Positions 1 to 7,316 of a stretch of 56,894 bases of DNA are shown here, one piece after another. The first letter of the stretch is position 1. Every line of letters begins with the position of its first letter. The notes beneath the pieces are model-generated. The model was not told where the DNA came from. It did no database searches and was given only the letters and a program-made list of their open reading frames with translations. A program made the position numbers and the translations under genes. Source of the DNA: Candidatus Thorarchaeota archaeon (GTDB lineage Archaea; Asgardarchaeota; Thorarchaeia; Thorarchaeales; Thorarchaeaceae); NCBI GenBank assembly GCA_016839245.1, contig JAEOUN010000046.1:1-56894 (forward strand), in the 5' to 3' direction.

Positions 1-515
1 AGTTTTGCACCAGTGTAGATAGCTTTTATGTTCACTTGTGATTTTGGGCCAAGAATCTCAACTATTGCTTTTTCTAGAACATCAAGAGGAAAGATGCCAG
101 ACTTTTGAACGAGTGCACCGAGCATTACCATGTTTGATACTAATCTCAATCCAAGTTCATCAGCAGTCTTCATAGCTGGTACTTTGATAACGTCATACCC
201 TTTGATAGTGTCTGCCTTCACAAGGTCGGGATCTACCAGTACGATACTACCCGTTTTAGCATCTTGAAGATACATATCCAATGCTTTCTGAGACATGGCA
301 ACTAAATAGTCAGACTTTCGCACTTTAGGATACTTGATTGGTTCGTTGCTAATTATTACCTCGCTCTTTGCAGCAGTACCTCGCGCCTCGGATCCATAGC
401 TTTGACTTTGAATAGCCTCGAGTCCACCATAGACAACAGCAGCATGTCCAAGAATGACACCAGCTAAGACTACGCCCATACCACCAGTACCTGCAAAACG
501 AATCTCTGTCCTCAT
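1..515 (-). CDS. korC: 2-oxoacid:ferredoxin oxidoreductase, gamma subunit (partial)
   Basis: Gamma subunit of a 2-oxoacid (probably 2-oxoglutarate type) ferredoxin oxidoreductase, the coenzyme-A-dependent oxidative decarboxylase of anaerobic archaea. The ATG is at 513-515 on the complement and the translation starts MRTEIRFAGTGGMGVVLAG, the glycine-rich opening typical of KorC/PorC gamma subunits, followed by an SYGSEARGT segment, also conserved in the family. The gene runs off the left edge of the window, so the C-terminus is missing. It follows the beta subunit by about 10 bases on the same strand, so the two are surely co-transcribed. Substrate (2-oxoglutarate, pyruvate or other 2-oxoacid) cannot be fixed from this subunit alone. 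Confidence 0.9.
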   Translation of the reverse strand, partial: MRTEIRFAGTGGMGVVLAGVILGHAAVVYGGLEAIQSQSYGSEARGTAAKSEVIISNEPIKYPKVRKSDYLVAMSQKALDMYLQDAKTGSIVLVDPDLVKADTIKGYDVIKVPAMKTADELGLRLVSNMVMLGALVQKSGIFPLDVLEKAIVEILGPKSQVNIKAIYTGAK

Positions 516-524
516 TGACTTCTA

Positions 525-1361
525 TCACTCCGCTTTCTCATAGATTGCTTTCATTGAGTCTATGAATTCAATTTCCTCTCTATCTGCGAAGACACCAAGA
601 TCAACACCTTCTCGTGTAGGAGTATGCAGACCTATAGGATCGTCCTTTTTGCGTACAGGAAATCTCTTGAACCAAGCCAACATCTCAGGTCCATCCCCAG
701 ATTTTGTTCGTCGACCGTATGCAGTAGGACATTGAGATATCATTTCAACAAAGGTGAAACCCTTTCTTTCAATGGCAGTTCGTATGGCACGTGAAGCCTG
801 AACAGGGTGAGCTGTAGTCCAACGAGCAACATAGTTCGCTCCTGCAGCAGCCACCAATCGTGCCAAGTCAAATGGTCGTTCCGGATTACCATATGGAGAG
901 GTTGTCGTTTTATCACCAGTGAATGTGGTGGGACCTACCTGTCCACCAGTCATTCCATAGATATAATTGTTCGAACAGATTACTGTCATATCGATATTTC
1001 TGCGAGCTGCATGGATAAGGTGATTGCCGCCAATCGCAGCAAGATCCCCATCACCACTAATCACAACTACTTGTAGTTCAGGACGAGATAATTTCAGTCC
1101 TGTGGCAAATGCTATCGCTCGTCCATGAGTAGTGTGAAGGGTATCTGCTTTGAAGTGGGGAGAGGGAATCCATGCACCACAACCAATACCTGAAACGAAG
1201 GCAAACTTGCTGAAATCTTCGTAACCTAAATCGCGAATTGCCTTGATGAAGCAATTAATCGTGATTCCATTTCCACATGAGGGGCAAAACGGGGAGGGCA
1301 ATGCCTCTTCTCGGAGATATTGTCTTGCAAAGTGTTTTGATTGTGAAGACATAGCATTCAC
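525..1361 (-). CDS. korB: 2-oxoacid:ferredoxin oxidoreductase, beta subunit (TPP-binding)
   Basis: Thiamine-pyrophosphate-binding beta subunit of a 2-oxoacid:ferredoxin oxidoreductase. The 278-residue length fits the family. Visible hallmarks are the N-terminal CPSCGNG segment, the GIGC segment that follows, and the TPP/Mg motif GDGD...NN (ISGDGDLAAIGGNH then SNNYIYGMTGGQ). The HTTHGRA segment is shared by KorB proteins. Translation may start at the fourth codon (MSSQSK). Together with the downstream gamma subunit it forms the end of a kor-type operon; the alpha and delta subunits are not in this window. The KorB-style motif arrangement slightly favours 2-oxoglutarate over pyruvate, but this is inference. 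Confidence 0.93.
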   Translation of the reverse strand: MNAMSSQSKHFARQYLREEALPSPFCPSCGNGITINCFIKAIRDLGYEDFSKFAFVSGIGCGAWIPSPHFKADTLHTTHGRAIAFATGLKLSRPELQVVVISGDGDLAAIGGNHLIHAARRNIDMTVICSNNYIYGMTGGQVGPTTFTGDKTTTSPYGNPERPFDLARLVAAAGANYVARWTTAHPVQASRAIRTAIERKGFTFVEMISQCPTAYGRRTKSGDGPEMLAWFKRFPVRKKDDPIGLHTPTREGVDLGVFADREEIEFIDSMKAIYEKAE

Positions 1362-1555
1362 CTTTGGACACTTGCATCCGTGATGTGCTAGGTTAATAAT
1401 CCATTCCTTATGGAACTGAAAAAATAATGATATAGTGCATCCAAATATCCTTTGAAGGAGTCAATATGATGTCAGAGCATAGCTCTCATTGTGGTCGGAT
1501 TGGATGAAACTCAAGGAGGACTGATGACATCCTTCTCCCAGGCAGTATAGTAGCA

Positions 1556-1717
1556 ATGATTTCGTTTCTGTCTGTACCAGATTGGTTACTCATCCCATTA
1601 CCAATTCAGATGATAGTAGGTCTACTAATTCTCTGGAGAACCCCACTGCCTGAACCAAGTAAGCCTTGGGACACCAAAGAATCTAGCCATTGGTGGCAGA
1701 AAGGTAGTTTCCGCTAA
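1556..1717 (+). CDS. Possible small membrane peptide or gene remnant in the korB upstream gap
   Basis: The 377-base gap 1362-1738 holds no recognised gene. It does contain a 53-codon frame from ATG 1556 whose first half is one hydrophobic segment (MISFLSVPDWLLIPLPIQ and on) and whose end is polar and tryptophan-rich. The open frame extends upstream without a start as far as a TGA, in a way that looks like part of a longer membrane protein. A strong ribosome-binding-like AGGAGG at about 1514-1519 precedes a different, out-of-frame ATG that yields only an 8-residue peptide. Together these suggest a decayed gene rather than a working one. No function is proposed. Confidence 0.2.
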   Translation: MISFLSVPDWLLIPLPIQMIVGLLILWRTPLPEPSKPWDTKESSHWWQKGSFR

Positions 1718-1738
1718 AGTGCATAATAACACACTAAT

Positions 1739-2428
1739 CTAGCATGAAATAGCAGTCAGCTGAGCTACCTCTTGGCGGGATGATTTTAGTTCCTTGGAAT
1801 ACCAAGGATTGATGATGGCTATTAGAACACTTACCATCGAGAATGTCAGTAGTACATCTGGAATATAGAACAGTGGGGAAGTCATAAGAGGAACGCGCAA
1901 TAATTGACTAGCAATCATGAGAAGAAAAGCAAGTACCAAGAGCTCATTTCTGACTTCCTTTAGTCGACCTGTCTTCCAAGTGATAATGAAAGTTGTCATC
2001 ATAATCAGACTGATGATGATTAATACTGGAATTATCAGAGTCATGATTATCACCTCAGAGTACCCAAAAAGAGCCACTAAGAATAGGTATGATGCTATTG
2101 AGAGAAGTAACTTGTTGTGATATTTTTGATATGTTGGAATCCATATCTGGAACAATGCACCAAGAAAGGGAATTGTTGATCCACCTATTACCATTGCCCG
2201 GATTTTGAATAACTCAAGTGTAGGTTCCAATACACCAATATTTGGTAATGTTAGTATCAACATATTCAAAGCTTGAAATATTCCTGATACCGCAAAGACT
2301 AGCGGAAGGTCTGTGGTGAGTCTGACTTCTTGTGTATACCATTTTCGACCTAAGATGAAACTCATCACTAGTGACATCATAATTGTTACTAAACTTGAGA
2401 GTATAACAAATTCAACGCCGGTTTGCAT
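1739..2428 (-). CDS. Multi-pass membrane protein of unknown function
   Basis: A 229-residue protein made almost entirely of hydrophobic segments: I count about six to seven candidate membrane helices (near residues 5-25, 42-62, 75-95, 105-125, 127-150, 160-175 and 182-205), with short polar links and an RKW..EVRL patch after the first helix. No catalytic motif, signature or cofactor site is recognisable. The gene stands alone: the neighbours on both sides are on the other strand or separated by long gaps. The start ATG at 2428 is followed directly by the first helix, so no cleavable signal is needed. I do not recognise the family. Confidence 0.6.
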   Translation of the reverse strand: MQTGVEFVILSSLVTIMMSLVMSFILGRKWYTQEVRLTTDLPLVFAVSGIFQALNMLILTLPNIGVLEPTLELFKIRAMVIGGSTIPFLGALFQIWIPTYQKYHNKLLLSIASYLFLVALFGYSEVIIMTLIIPVLIIISLIMMTTFIITWKTGRLKEVRNELLVLAFLLMIASQLLRVPLMTSPLFYIPDVLLTFSMVSVLIAIINPWYSKELKSSRQEVAQLTAISC

Positions 2429-2587
2429 TTCCTACACCTTGATTTATTGCAATTCTTACTGATTTGATTCTAAATCATCTGCTACTTGTCCATGATTTTG
2501 CTTATTATTCCCCACGAAAATATGCTGAAACCTCTAAGTTGCACCATTCTCCCATCTGAAGAGAAAATATTCAGACACTAACAGCAA

Positions 2588-2595
2588 TTTTAAAA
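2588..2595 (+). promoter_or_regulatory. Archaeal TATA box upstream of the Lsm gene
   Basis: TTTTAAAA lies 55 bases before the Lsm ATG at 2650. Archaeal transcription usually starts about 25 bases after the box, which would leave a leader of about 30 bases. The same octamer is found upstream of rpl3 in this window. Confidence 0.5.
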
Positions 2596-2649
2596 CTGGA
2601 TGGGGGCAGCCCTCAATGAGTAAACTACTGGCTTTAGTGGTGAAACTGT

Positions 2650-3084
2650 ATGGCAGATGTCGCAGCAATGAAAGCCTTCAATCGTGAACTTGCAGCGATT
2701 GTAGGAGCTACAATAGAAGTTACAATTAAAGATGGCAAGACATATTCCGGAACCCTCAAGGGTATCGACATGACGACCATGAGCATTGTTCTATCAGATG
2801 TTATTGATCTTGGGAATAATTCCAAGATACCGAAAATCTTCATCTATGGTAGTAATATTGTTTCGTTCTCAGTTGCTGAGAGAGAAGTCAGTCTTGAAGG
2901 TCTCGCAAAGGAACTTGAGAAATCATTCCCACCTGGTGGAGTGAGATTCTACCCTGAAACTGGCGTGATTGTTGTAATGAACCGCATAAGGATAACTCCA
3001 GAAGGAGTAGATGGTACAGGTCCATTAAAGGAACGTGTAGAAGCAATTGCAGAGGAATGGTTGAAAGAACACGGACTCAAATAA
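2650..3084 (+). CDS. Sm-like archaeal protein, SmAP3 type with C-terminal domain
   Basis: Sm/Lsm-fold RNA-binding protein expected to form ring oligomers that bind U-rich RNA. Residues about 7-78 carry the Sm fold: the Sm1-like part has VTIKDGKTYSGTLKGID, with the conserved G-x-L-x-x-x-D pattern, and the Sm2-like part has the segment IFIYGSNIVSFSV in place of the usual I-R-G. Residues 79-144 are a separate C-terminal domain, as in the SmAP3 subgroup, making the 144-residue protein about twice the size of a minimal archaeal Lsm. The gene has its own TATA box. Its 3' end is duplicated about 4.1 kb downstream (see 7111-7206), so it forms the left border of the accessory module between the two copies. 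Confidence 0.85.
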   Translation: MADVAAMKAFNRELAAIVGATIEVTIKDGKTYSGTLKGIDMTTMSIVLSDVIDLGNNSKIPKIFIYGSNIVSFSVAEREVSLEGLAKELEKSFPPGGVRFYPETGVIVVMNRIRITPEGVDGTGPLKERVEAIAEEWLKEHGLK

Positions 3085-3170
3085 TAACAATCTGTACGCA
3101 TGGGATGAAAGAGTCACTAAATTCCTTGATATAGATTAGTGCAATTTGGATTCATTGCTGTGGTTGATAT
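2992..3170 (+). repeat. Left copy of a diverged direct repeat (Lsm 3' end and downstream flank)
   Basis: This stretch covers the last 30 or so codons of the Lsm gene and about 85 bases beyond its stop. It matches 7114-7290 in the same order: coding part (EGVDG.GPL.ERV.AIA..WLKEHGL), then GGATGAAAGAG, then ATTC, then GATTCATTGCTG. The two copies bound the 3171-7113 segment. Confidence 0.75.
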
Positions 3171-3327
3171 CTCCTGAATCTTTAGCTTCAATGAGTGATA
3201 TTGAATATCCCCTTGCATTCATCTCATTACAAATATGTTTGTACCGTATATAATCAGATTGAATCCAATCTATTACCTTCAATCTTTTTTGTTTGTCATC
3301 AGGAGCTGCAATCACTGCTACAATCAT
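3136..3327 (-). CDS. Cytosolic fragment, probably the frameshifted C-terminal part of the upstream membrane gene
   Basis: The 63-codon frame from ATG 3327 reads like a genuine protein (MIVAVIAAPDDKQKRLKVID and on). Coding character continues upstream of this ATG in the same frame without any ATG, GTG or TTG, as ENLGTGRVSVLWRARTKTLDGA, until an in-frame TGA near 3406. The membrane gene 3392-3724 ends just there in another frame. The simplest reading is one gene (membrane domain plus cytosolic domain) broken by a one-base shift near 3390-3400; the alternative is two overlapping genes. The last dozen residues lie inside the left Lsm repeat. Function unknown. Confidence 0.4.
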   Translation of the reverse strand: MIVAVIAAPDDKQKRLKVIDWIQSDYIRYKHICNEMNARGYSISLIEAKDSGDINHSNESKLH

Positions 3328-3391
3328 GGCTCCATCCAGTGTTTTTGTTCTTGCTCTCCAAAGAACAGAAACACGACCAGTTCCTAAATTT

Positions 3392-3724
3392 TCACGTAGA
3401 GCCCAAACTCAACAGATGTTTATCTTCAAAGAAGACTAGAAGTCCTAGTATTATCAGATATGCTGCAATATTGGAAATCGAGTGTTTGAACCATATCTCT
3501 TCTGCAGAACCTCCTGTGTAGGTGATGAAACGAAGAGCTACAAAGAGAATTTGCCAGAGAATAAACAACACAAAGAACTCTCCCAATCTGAGAGCCCAGA
3601 GGCGAAATCCTCTCTCTCCCTTTCTATACCCAATGGTGATTATTATGACAATCAGGACTACTGTAGCAGCAACCACGAAAAACAGGTCAATGAAGACTCC
3701 AATACTCGTCAGCATCACAATCAC
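3392..3724 (-). CDS. Small three-helix membrane protein
   Basis: A 110-residue protein with three clear hydrophobic helices (about residues 5-32, 46-68 and 83-100) and a short positively charged loop (YRKGERGFR) between the first two. GTG at 3724 lies directly after the TAA of the secreted protease gene, with TAAGGTG acting as ribosome-binding site, so the two are translationally coupled. No family is recognised. The C-terminus KHLLSLGST runs into a stop at a point where the other reading frame continues as good coding sequence (see 3136-3327), so the real product may be longer. Confidence 0.55.
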   Translation of the reverse strand: MIVMLTSIGVFIDLFFVVAATVVLIVIIITIGYRKGERGFRLWALRLGEFFVLFILWQILFVALRFITYTGGSAEEIWFKHSISNIAAYLIILGLLVFFEDKHLLSLGST

Positions 3725-3725
3725 C

Positions 3726-5939
3726 TTACCAGCCAGGCCATCTACGCAGGGACCAGTGATGTTCGCAGTACCATGGATAATTCACTATATTAAAATCAGC
3801 GGTACTCATTGCGCAATACCAATTATTGCAATATCGTTCATCATTATTTGTATATCTATCTATTATATTGATATGATGTCCATACTCATGAAATATGACC
3901 GACCGTCGATAGGCTGAAATCGGTGGAGTCCAAGGCCAATACGCAAGGTCCATTAGTAGTTGGTCGTGAATCACTATTCCATAGTGAGGCCTTATATGAT
4001 AGCCAAGAGAACCAGATCTCTCTCCGTTACAAGATATGTAATTTAAGCATAGCATCCACTCCCACCTCCAATCTCCTGCATGGTCCCTATACGCATCAGA
4101 ATAATCCCAGTATTGCTGACTCAGGTATCCCTCATTAGCTAAATCAAACTCGTAAACAAAAGGAACCAAGTCATCAATATAGAACTTAGATCTTTGGTAT
4201 CCCATATTGATGTAATATGCTTCTAACACGCTGATGTCATCCTGAGTGGGTGCATGACCATCCATGTAATCGATTTCAACCTGACCTGCAAGATAATGTA
4301 CTCTGTTAATTGAGAGTTTCTTCCCCCATTCTGCAAATGCACCATATTGCAACTCGATAATTACTTCATGTAATGAATCATAGGTGTAATCACCAATCGA
4401 CCACTCCCACGCGTTATCACCTATGGCTGAGTGTTTTAGTTGGCCATCAACATAAACTCGTGTGGTTCTTATAATTGTGTCTTGGTCAGCTTCTTGTTTG
4501 ATATTGATTTTAGTATCTGGTCCTAAGCGTGCAAGATAAGTCAAACGTGCGGGATTCATTTGAGGGAAATATTCACTTACAACTTCTAGTGGCTCACCAT
4601 TAGCTCTCTCTGGATAAAAGTATGTCAACTTCCATCCCTTTTCAACATACGCGCCCCATCTAATTTGAAGAACAACCTTTTGAACATTAACGAGATACGG
4701 TATAGTCACAACGCCATCAAACCCTGAAACCGTGTTGATAACACCTGAGTAAAATTCTATGTTGTTTACTATGACAGTAAACGTACGAGCATATATGTCT
4801 TGGTCACATTCGATTCGAATCCTCAGATTATAATATAAGTCTGCAAAGGGTTGATCCACCTCAAAATACAAGCGTGAATAAGCTGTTTTAGGGAACCAAT
4901 GACTATCCATGGCAGGAGAGAGTGGCGTTGCAGGATACCCGGTATTCGGATTCGTATCAACACTCAGGAGAATCGAATCGATGAACTTTGAGGCATAGTT
5001 CTGATCTTTAATCCTGCCAAAATAGATTGCGACAGTCTTAGCAAACCGTGTGAGCTCCTCTTCGGATGGATTAGTGACGAGTGTGAAAGATGCATCAGGT
5101 ACGTTTGCTTTGATAGAATCTGATTCCTTGTCATACCAGATCTTCAAGATCCCACTCCATGTTCCGCTTTTTTGTACAGACTGAATGGACGCACTAGAAC
5201 CAAGAAAATAATATCCAACATATGCATCACTTCGTTGTCCATACCATCCATCATGTATCCAAGCATGGAAAATGATTTCATCATTAAAATCGTATACTGC
5301 GACGCCCACACGACCCATTTTATTATCTTGGTATATATGTTGAAGATTTACTTCTAGATTAAGACCTTCGCCAACCGCAGCCGGGAAGTCTAATGTCTTT
5401 GTCCACATTGGTCCATGTACATAGACACCTGGAAGAGCTGGAATATCCCCACTTTTATATCGTCCATCACTCACTTGTAGAGCGATGCCGGTCTGTAATT
5501 GTGTCATAAGTAGATCTCCGGGCCAGTTGCTCTGTGAAATCCAACCCGAAGTACAACAACAATCGTCTTGGAAAAGAACAGTCCCAGAACCAACTCCTGA
5601 AGTCAATAGAAGAGGTTCATAAGTAGAGTTGAGGTTTTCCGAGGAGTCAAAACTTCCCCGGTTTGCCAATGAAGGTGGTTCTTGCGCGTCAATTGTGCTG
5701 TTATTCTCCTCTTCTTCAGCACTGCACTCCGCTTCCGTTTTCCAGCTTGTGTTCACAAACTTATCAATAATCGACTGAATGGATGTGGGGGGTTCATCAT
5801 TGTCCTCTTGATAACATTCATCTGGAGGAGTATTAGTAGCAGGCAAACCTACTATTTCTGGATTTGAATTGCTATCCAAGTCTGATGTCGAACTTTCAGC
5901 GAGTATTTGTGGTGCACTAGACATTGATACTATTATCAA
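3726..5939 (-). CDS. Secreted metzincin-like zinc metalloprotease
   Basis: A 737-residue protein whose last 55 residues carry a zincin active site: HEYGHHINIID (H684, E685, H688, D694) fits the HExxHxxGxxD metzincin pattern with Asp as third ligand and N in place of G, and is followed by CAMST, a plausible Met-turn. Several cysteines cluster around it (YCNNWYC, WYCEHH). The N-terminal half has a low-complexity acidic Ser/Asn/Pro linker, then a beta-rich domain starting near DDCCCTSGW that resembles part of the surface protein at 53827-55137. Two repeated-looking beta modules (YSRLYFEVDQPFADLY..., ARLTYLARLGPDTKI...) precede the protease domain. TTG at 5939 starts inside a hydrophobic segment; the full signal peptide needs a one-base change in a poly-T tract (see 5938-5946). 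Likely a surface or exported protease; substrate unknown. Confidence 0.7.
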   Translation of the reverse strand: MIIVSMSSAPQILAESSTSDLDSNSNPEIVGLPATNTPPDECYQEDNDEPPTSIQSIIDKFVNTSWKTEAECSAEEEENNSTIDAQEPPSLANRGSFDSSENLNSTYEPLLLTSGVGSGTVLFQDDCCCTSGWISQSNWPGDLLMTQLQTGIALQVSDGRYKSGDIPALPGVYVHGPMWTKTLDFPAAVGEGLNLEVNLQHIYQDNKMGRVGVAVYDFNDEIIFHAWIHDGWYGQRSDAYVGYYFLGSSASIQSVQKSGTWSGILKIWYDKESDSIKANVPDASFTLVTNPSEEELTRFAKTVAIYFGRIKDQNYASKFIDSILLSVDTNPNTGYPATPLSPAMDSHWFPKTAYSRLYFEVDQPFADLYYNLRIRIECDQDIYARTFTVIVNNIEFYSGVINTVSGFDGVVTIPYLVNVQKVVLQIRWGAYVEKGWKLTYFYPERANGEPLEVVSEYFPQMNPARLTYLARLGPDTKINIKQEADQDTIIRTTRVYVDGQLKHSAIGDNAWEWSIGDYTYDSLHEVIIELQYGAFAEWGKKLSINRVHYLAGQVEIDYMDGHAPTQDDISVLEAYYINMGYQRSKFYIDDLVPFVYEFDLANEGYLSQQYWDYSDAYRDHAGDWRWEWMLCLNYISCNGERSGSLGYHIRPHYGIVIHDQLLMDLAYWPWTPPISAYRRSVIFHEYGHHINIIDRYTNNDERYCNNWYCAMSTADFNIVNYPWYCEHHWSLRRWPGW

Positions 5940-5946
5940 AAAAAAA
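5938..5946 (-). repeat. Poly-T tract in the signal peptide of the metalloprotease
   Basis: Nine T on the coding (minus) strand. With nine, a GTG frame beginning at 5982 stops after the tract; with eight it would join the protease frame and give MNGRLLIRIKSFFLIIVSMS followed by SAPQILAES, a textbook signal peptide. As sequenced, only a TTG at 5939 inside the hydrophobic core opens the frame. Candidate phase-variable switch or a homopolymer sequencing error. Confidence 0.5.
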
Positions 5947-6639
5947 GAATGACTTGATTCTAATTAATAATCGACCATTCACTTTTTTGCAATAAATTAA
6001 TTCATACCCCTCCAATTCGCTTAACACATAAGTGTTATTTAATATTGATATAAAATTATCCTATTAAGGATTTTTTAAAATTACTCCCGATCAGGGCTGC
6101 GTATGAAAAGTAATCTCCTATCACACTCCAAGTATAAGTCTAGTTGTTCCAGATTATGAAGAATCACCCTGACAAGCAGTTCTCACTGCAGCTCCTTGAA
6201 TCTCCTCGAAGTCTGACTCCCGGTGAATCTCACCTTATCCTGAAATTAAAGGAAGTAATTGCTACATCAAATATTAAGCAATAGTCAGGAACAATTGACT
6301 ATAGATTTCTTATTTTCTACAAAGTCCAAGTTCAGTTGAAAATCAATGACATCATTCAGTATTCTCTAATTGTTGTCATATTTATCCCTCAGTTAATGGA
6401 ACCATGGCACAGCTGATAATATTGAACTGGTTTATTTTTGATTGAAATAATCTTACACTCAAAATAGATGAGATTATGATACTTTATTTTGGAAATTGTC
6501 ATATCCATTCAAAGACGAATCGCTGAACAGCGAAAATAACATGAAACAAAAAAAAGATATTTCTGCGGTTGTTTCTATTTTTAATGTGTTAGAGGGGTAC
6601 AGACTTGATTGCTGCTGACAAATTGAGGTTTGATATCAA
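5947..6639. other. AT-rich gap without a recognisable gene
   Basis: About 700 bases between the protease gene and the next membrane protein. Stop codons are frequent in all frames and I see no RNA gene, repeat array or coding remnant with protein-like texture. The left edge holds the putative GTG start region of the protease (5980-5982) and its upstream sequence. The stretch 6455-6640 is very AT-rich and should hold the promoter of the 6640 gene, but no single convincing TATA/BRE pair stands out. Confidence 0.5.
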
Positions 6640-7074
6640 ATGAACAATAGAAAACAAGAGATATGTTTTATTGCTTGCATAGTAATTTGGTTTCTTATTA
6701 TCGGAGTACTTTTCGTACTTGTAAACGTAGTAGGATTAGTTCAAGGAATAGAATTTCTTGATGAACTGGGTTTAGGCATGGGAGCCGGAATCGTTCAAAG
6801 TGTCGCCCTTATTGGGTTATATCTCAAATACAATGATGAAAATAATCCAATAGATATTGATGATGAATATGGACCACCAGATACATGGATTGTACGGATT
6901 GGTTTCTTTAAATGGATGCGTGGAAAACTTGTAGATAAAGTAGAAATAGATAGTCCAACAGGAATCGGTGTCCTGTATAGTCCTCTTCGTTCTAGTAGAT
7001 TTGGATCAAATAATTACTTCAAAGTCCAAAAATTTTCAAAATATGCGGGATTATATGAAGTGCTAAGAGGTTAG
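6640..7074 (+). CDS. Small membrane protein of unknown function
   Basis: A 144-residue protein with two N-terminal hydrophobic helices (about residues 8-32 and 42-63, the second containing a glycine-rich LGLGMGAGIVQS stretch), then an acidic linker (NDENNPIDIDDEYGPPD) and a basic C-terminal part with a KWMRGKLVDK segment. No motif is recognised. It lies inside the segment bounded by the two Lsm-derived repeats and ends only about 40 bases before the truncated Lsm copy, which suggests it belongs to the inserted or rearranged module and not to the core chromosome. Confidence 0.5.
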   Translation: MNNRKQEICFIACIVIWFLIIGVLFVLVNVVGLVQGIEFLDELGLGMGAGIVQSVALIGLYLKYNDENNPIDIDDEYGPPDTWIVRIGFFKWMRGKLVDKVEIDSPTGIGVLYSPLRSSRFGSNNYFKVQKFSKYAGLYEVLRG

Positions 7075-7110
7075 TTTACAATAATGTGAAAATTGAGAAG
7101 ATATAGTTCA

Positions 7111-7206
7111 AAGGTCACACCAGAAGGCGTTGACGGTTCAGGTCCACTCTACGAACGTGTAGCCGCAATTGCGGATGACTGGCTGAAAGAACATGGTCTA
7201 GCATAG
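7111..7206 (+). pseudogene. Truncated Lsm (SmAP3) paralogue, C-terminal 31 codons only
   Basis: The frame KVTPEGVDGSGPLYERVAAI followed by ADDWLKEHGLA and a stop is the C-terminus of an SmAP3-type Lsm protein. It matches residues about 115-144 of the intact gene at 2650-3084 at roughly 80 percent identity, while many third codon positions differ. That pattern suggests the copy evolved as a functional paralogue before losing its 5' part. There is no start codon and no Sm domain. The downstream flank is also conserved between the two copies. Confidence 0.8.
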
Positions 7207-7290
7207 AAATAACTAATGGGCACAGGATGAAAGAGCAAGAATTCCCGGATTCAAGTTAGTCCAAAATAGATTCATTGCTGCGGGGGATAT
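7114..7290 (+). repeat. Right copy of the diverged direct repeat (Lsm 3' end and flank)
   Basis: Matches 2992-3170 in order and orientation, including non-coding flank after the stop codon (GGATGAAAGAG, GAATTC, GATTCATTGCTG). It stands just downstream of the convergent ftsZ gene. The arrangement suggests that the chromosome once read lsm then ftsZ, and that 3171-7113 was introduced with a duplication of this border, or that two tandem lsm genes recombined. Confidence 0.75.
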
Positions 7291-7316
7291 TTGCTTGGTG
7301 CATTCACTAGGTTCGA

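Noticed and set aside
807..1076. Plus-strand frame opposite korB
   Set aside because: It is antisense to a well-conserved gene and has no protein-like features of its own; the same holds for the many frames opposite rpl3, ftsZ, pyrD and the 1655-residue gene.
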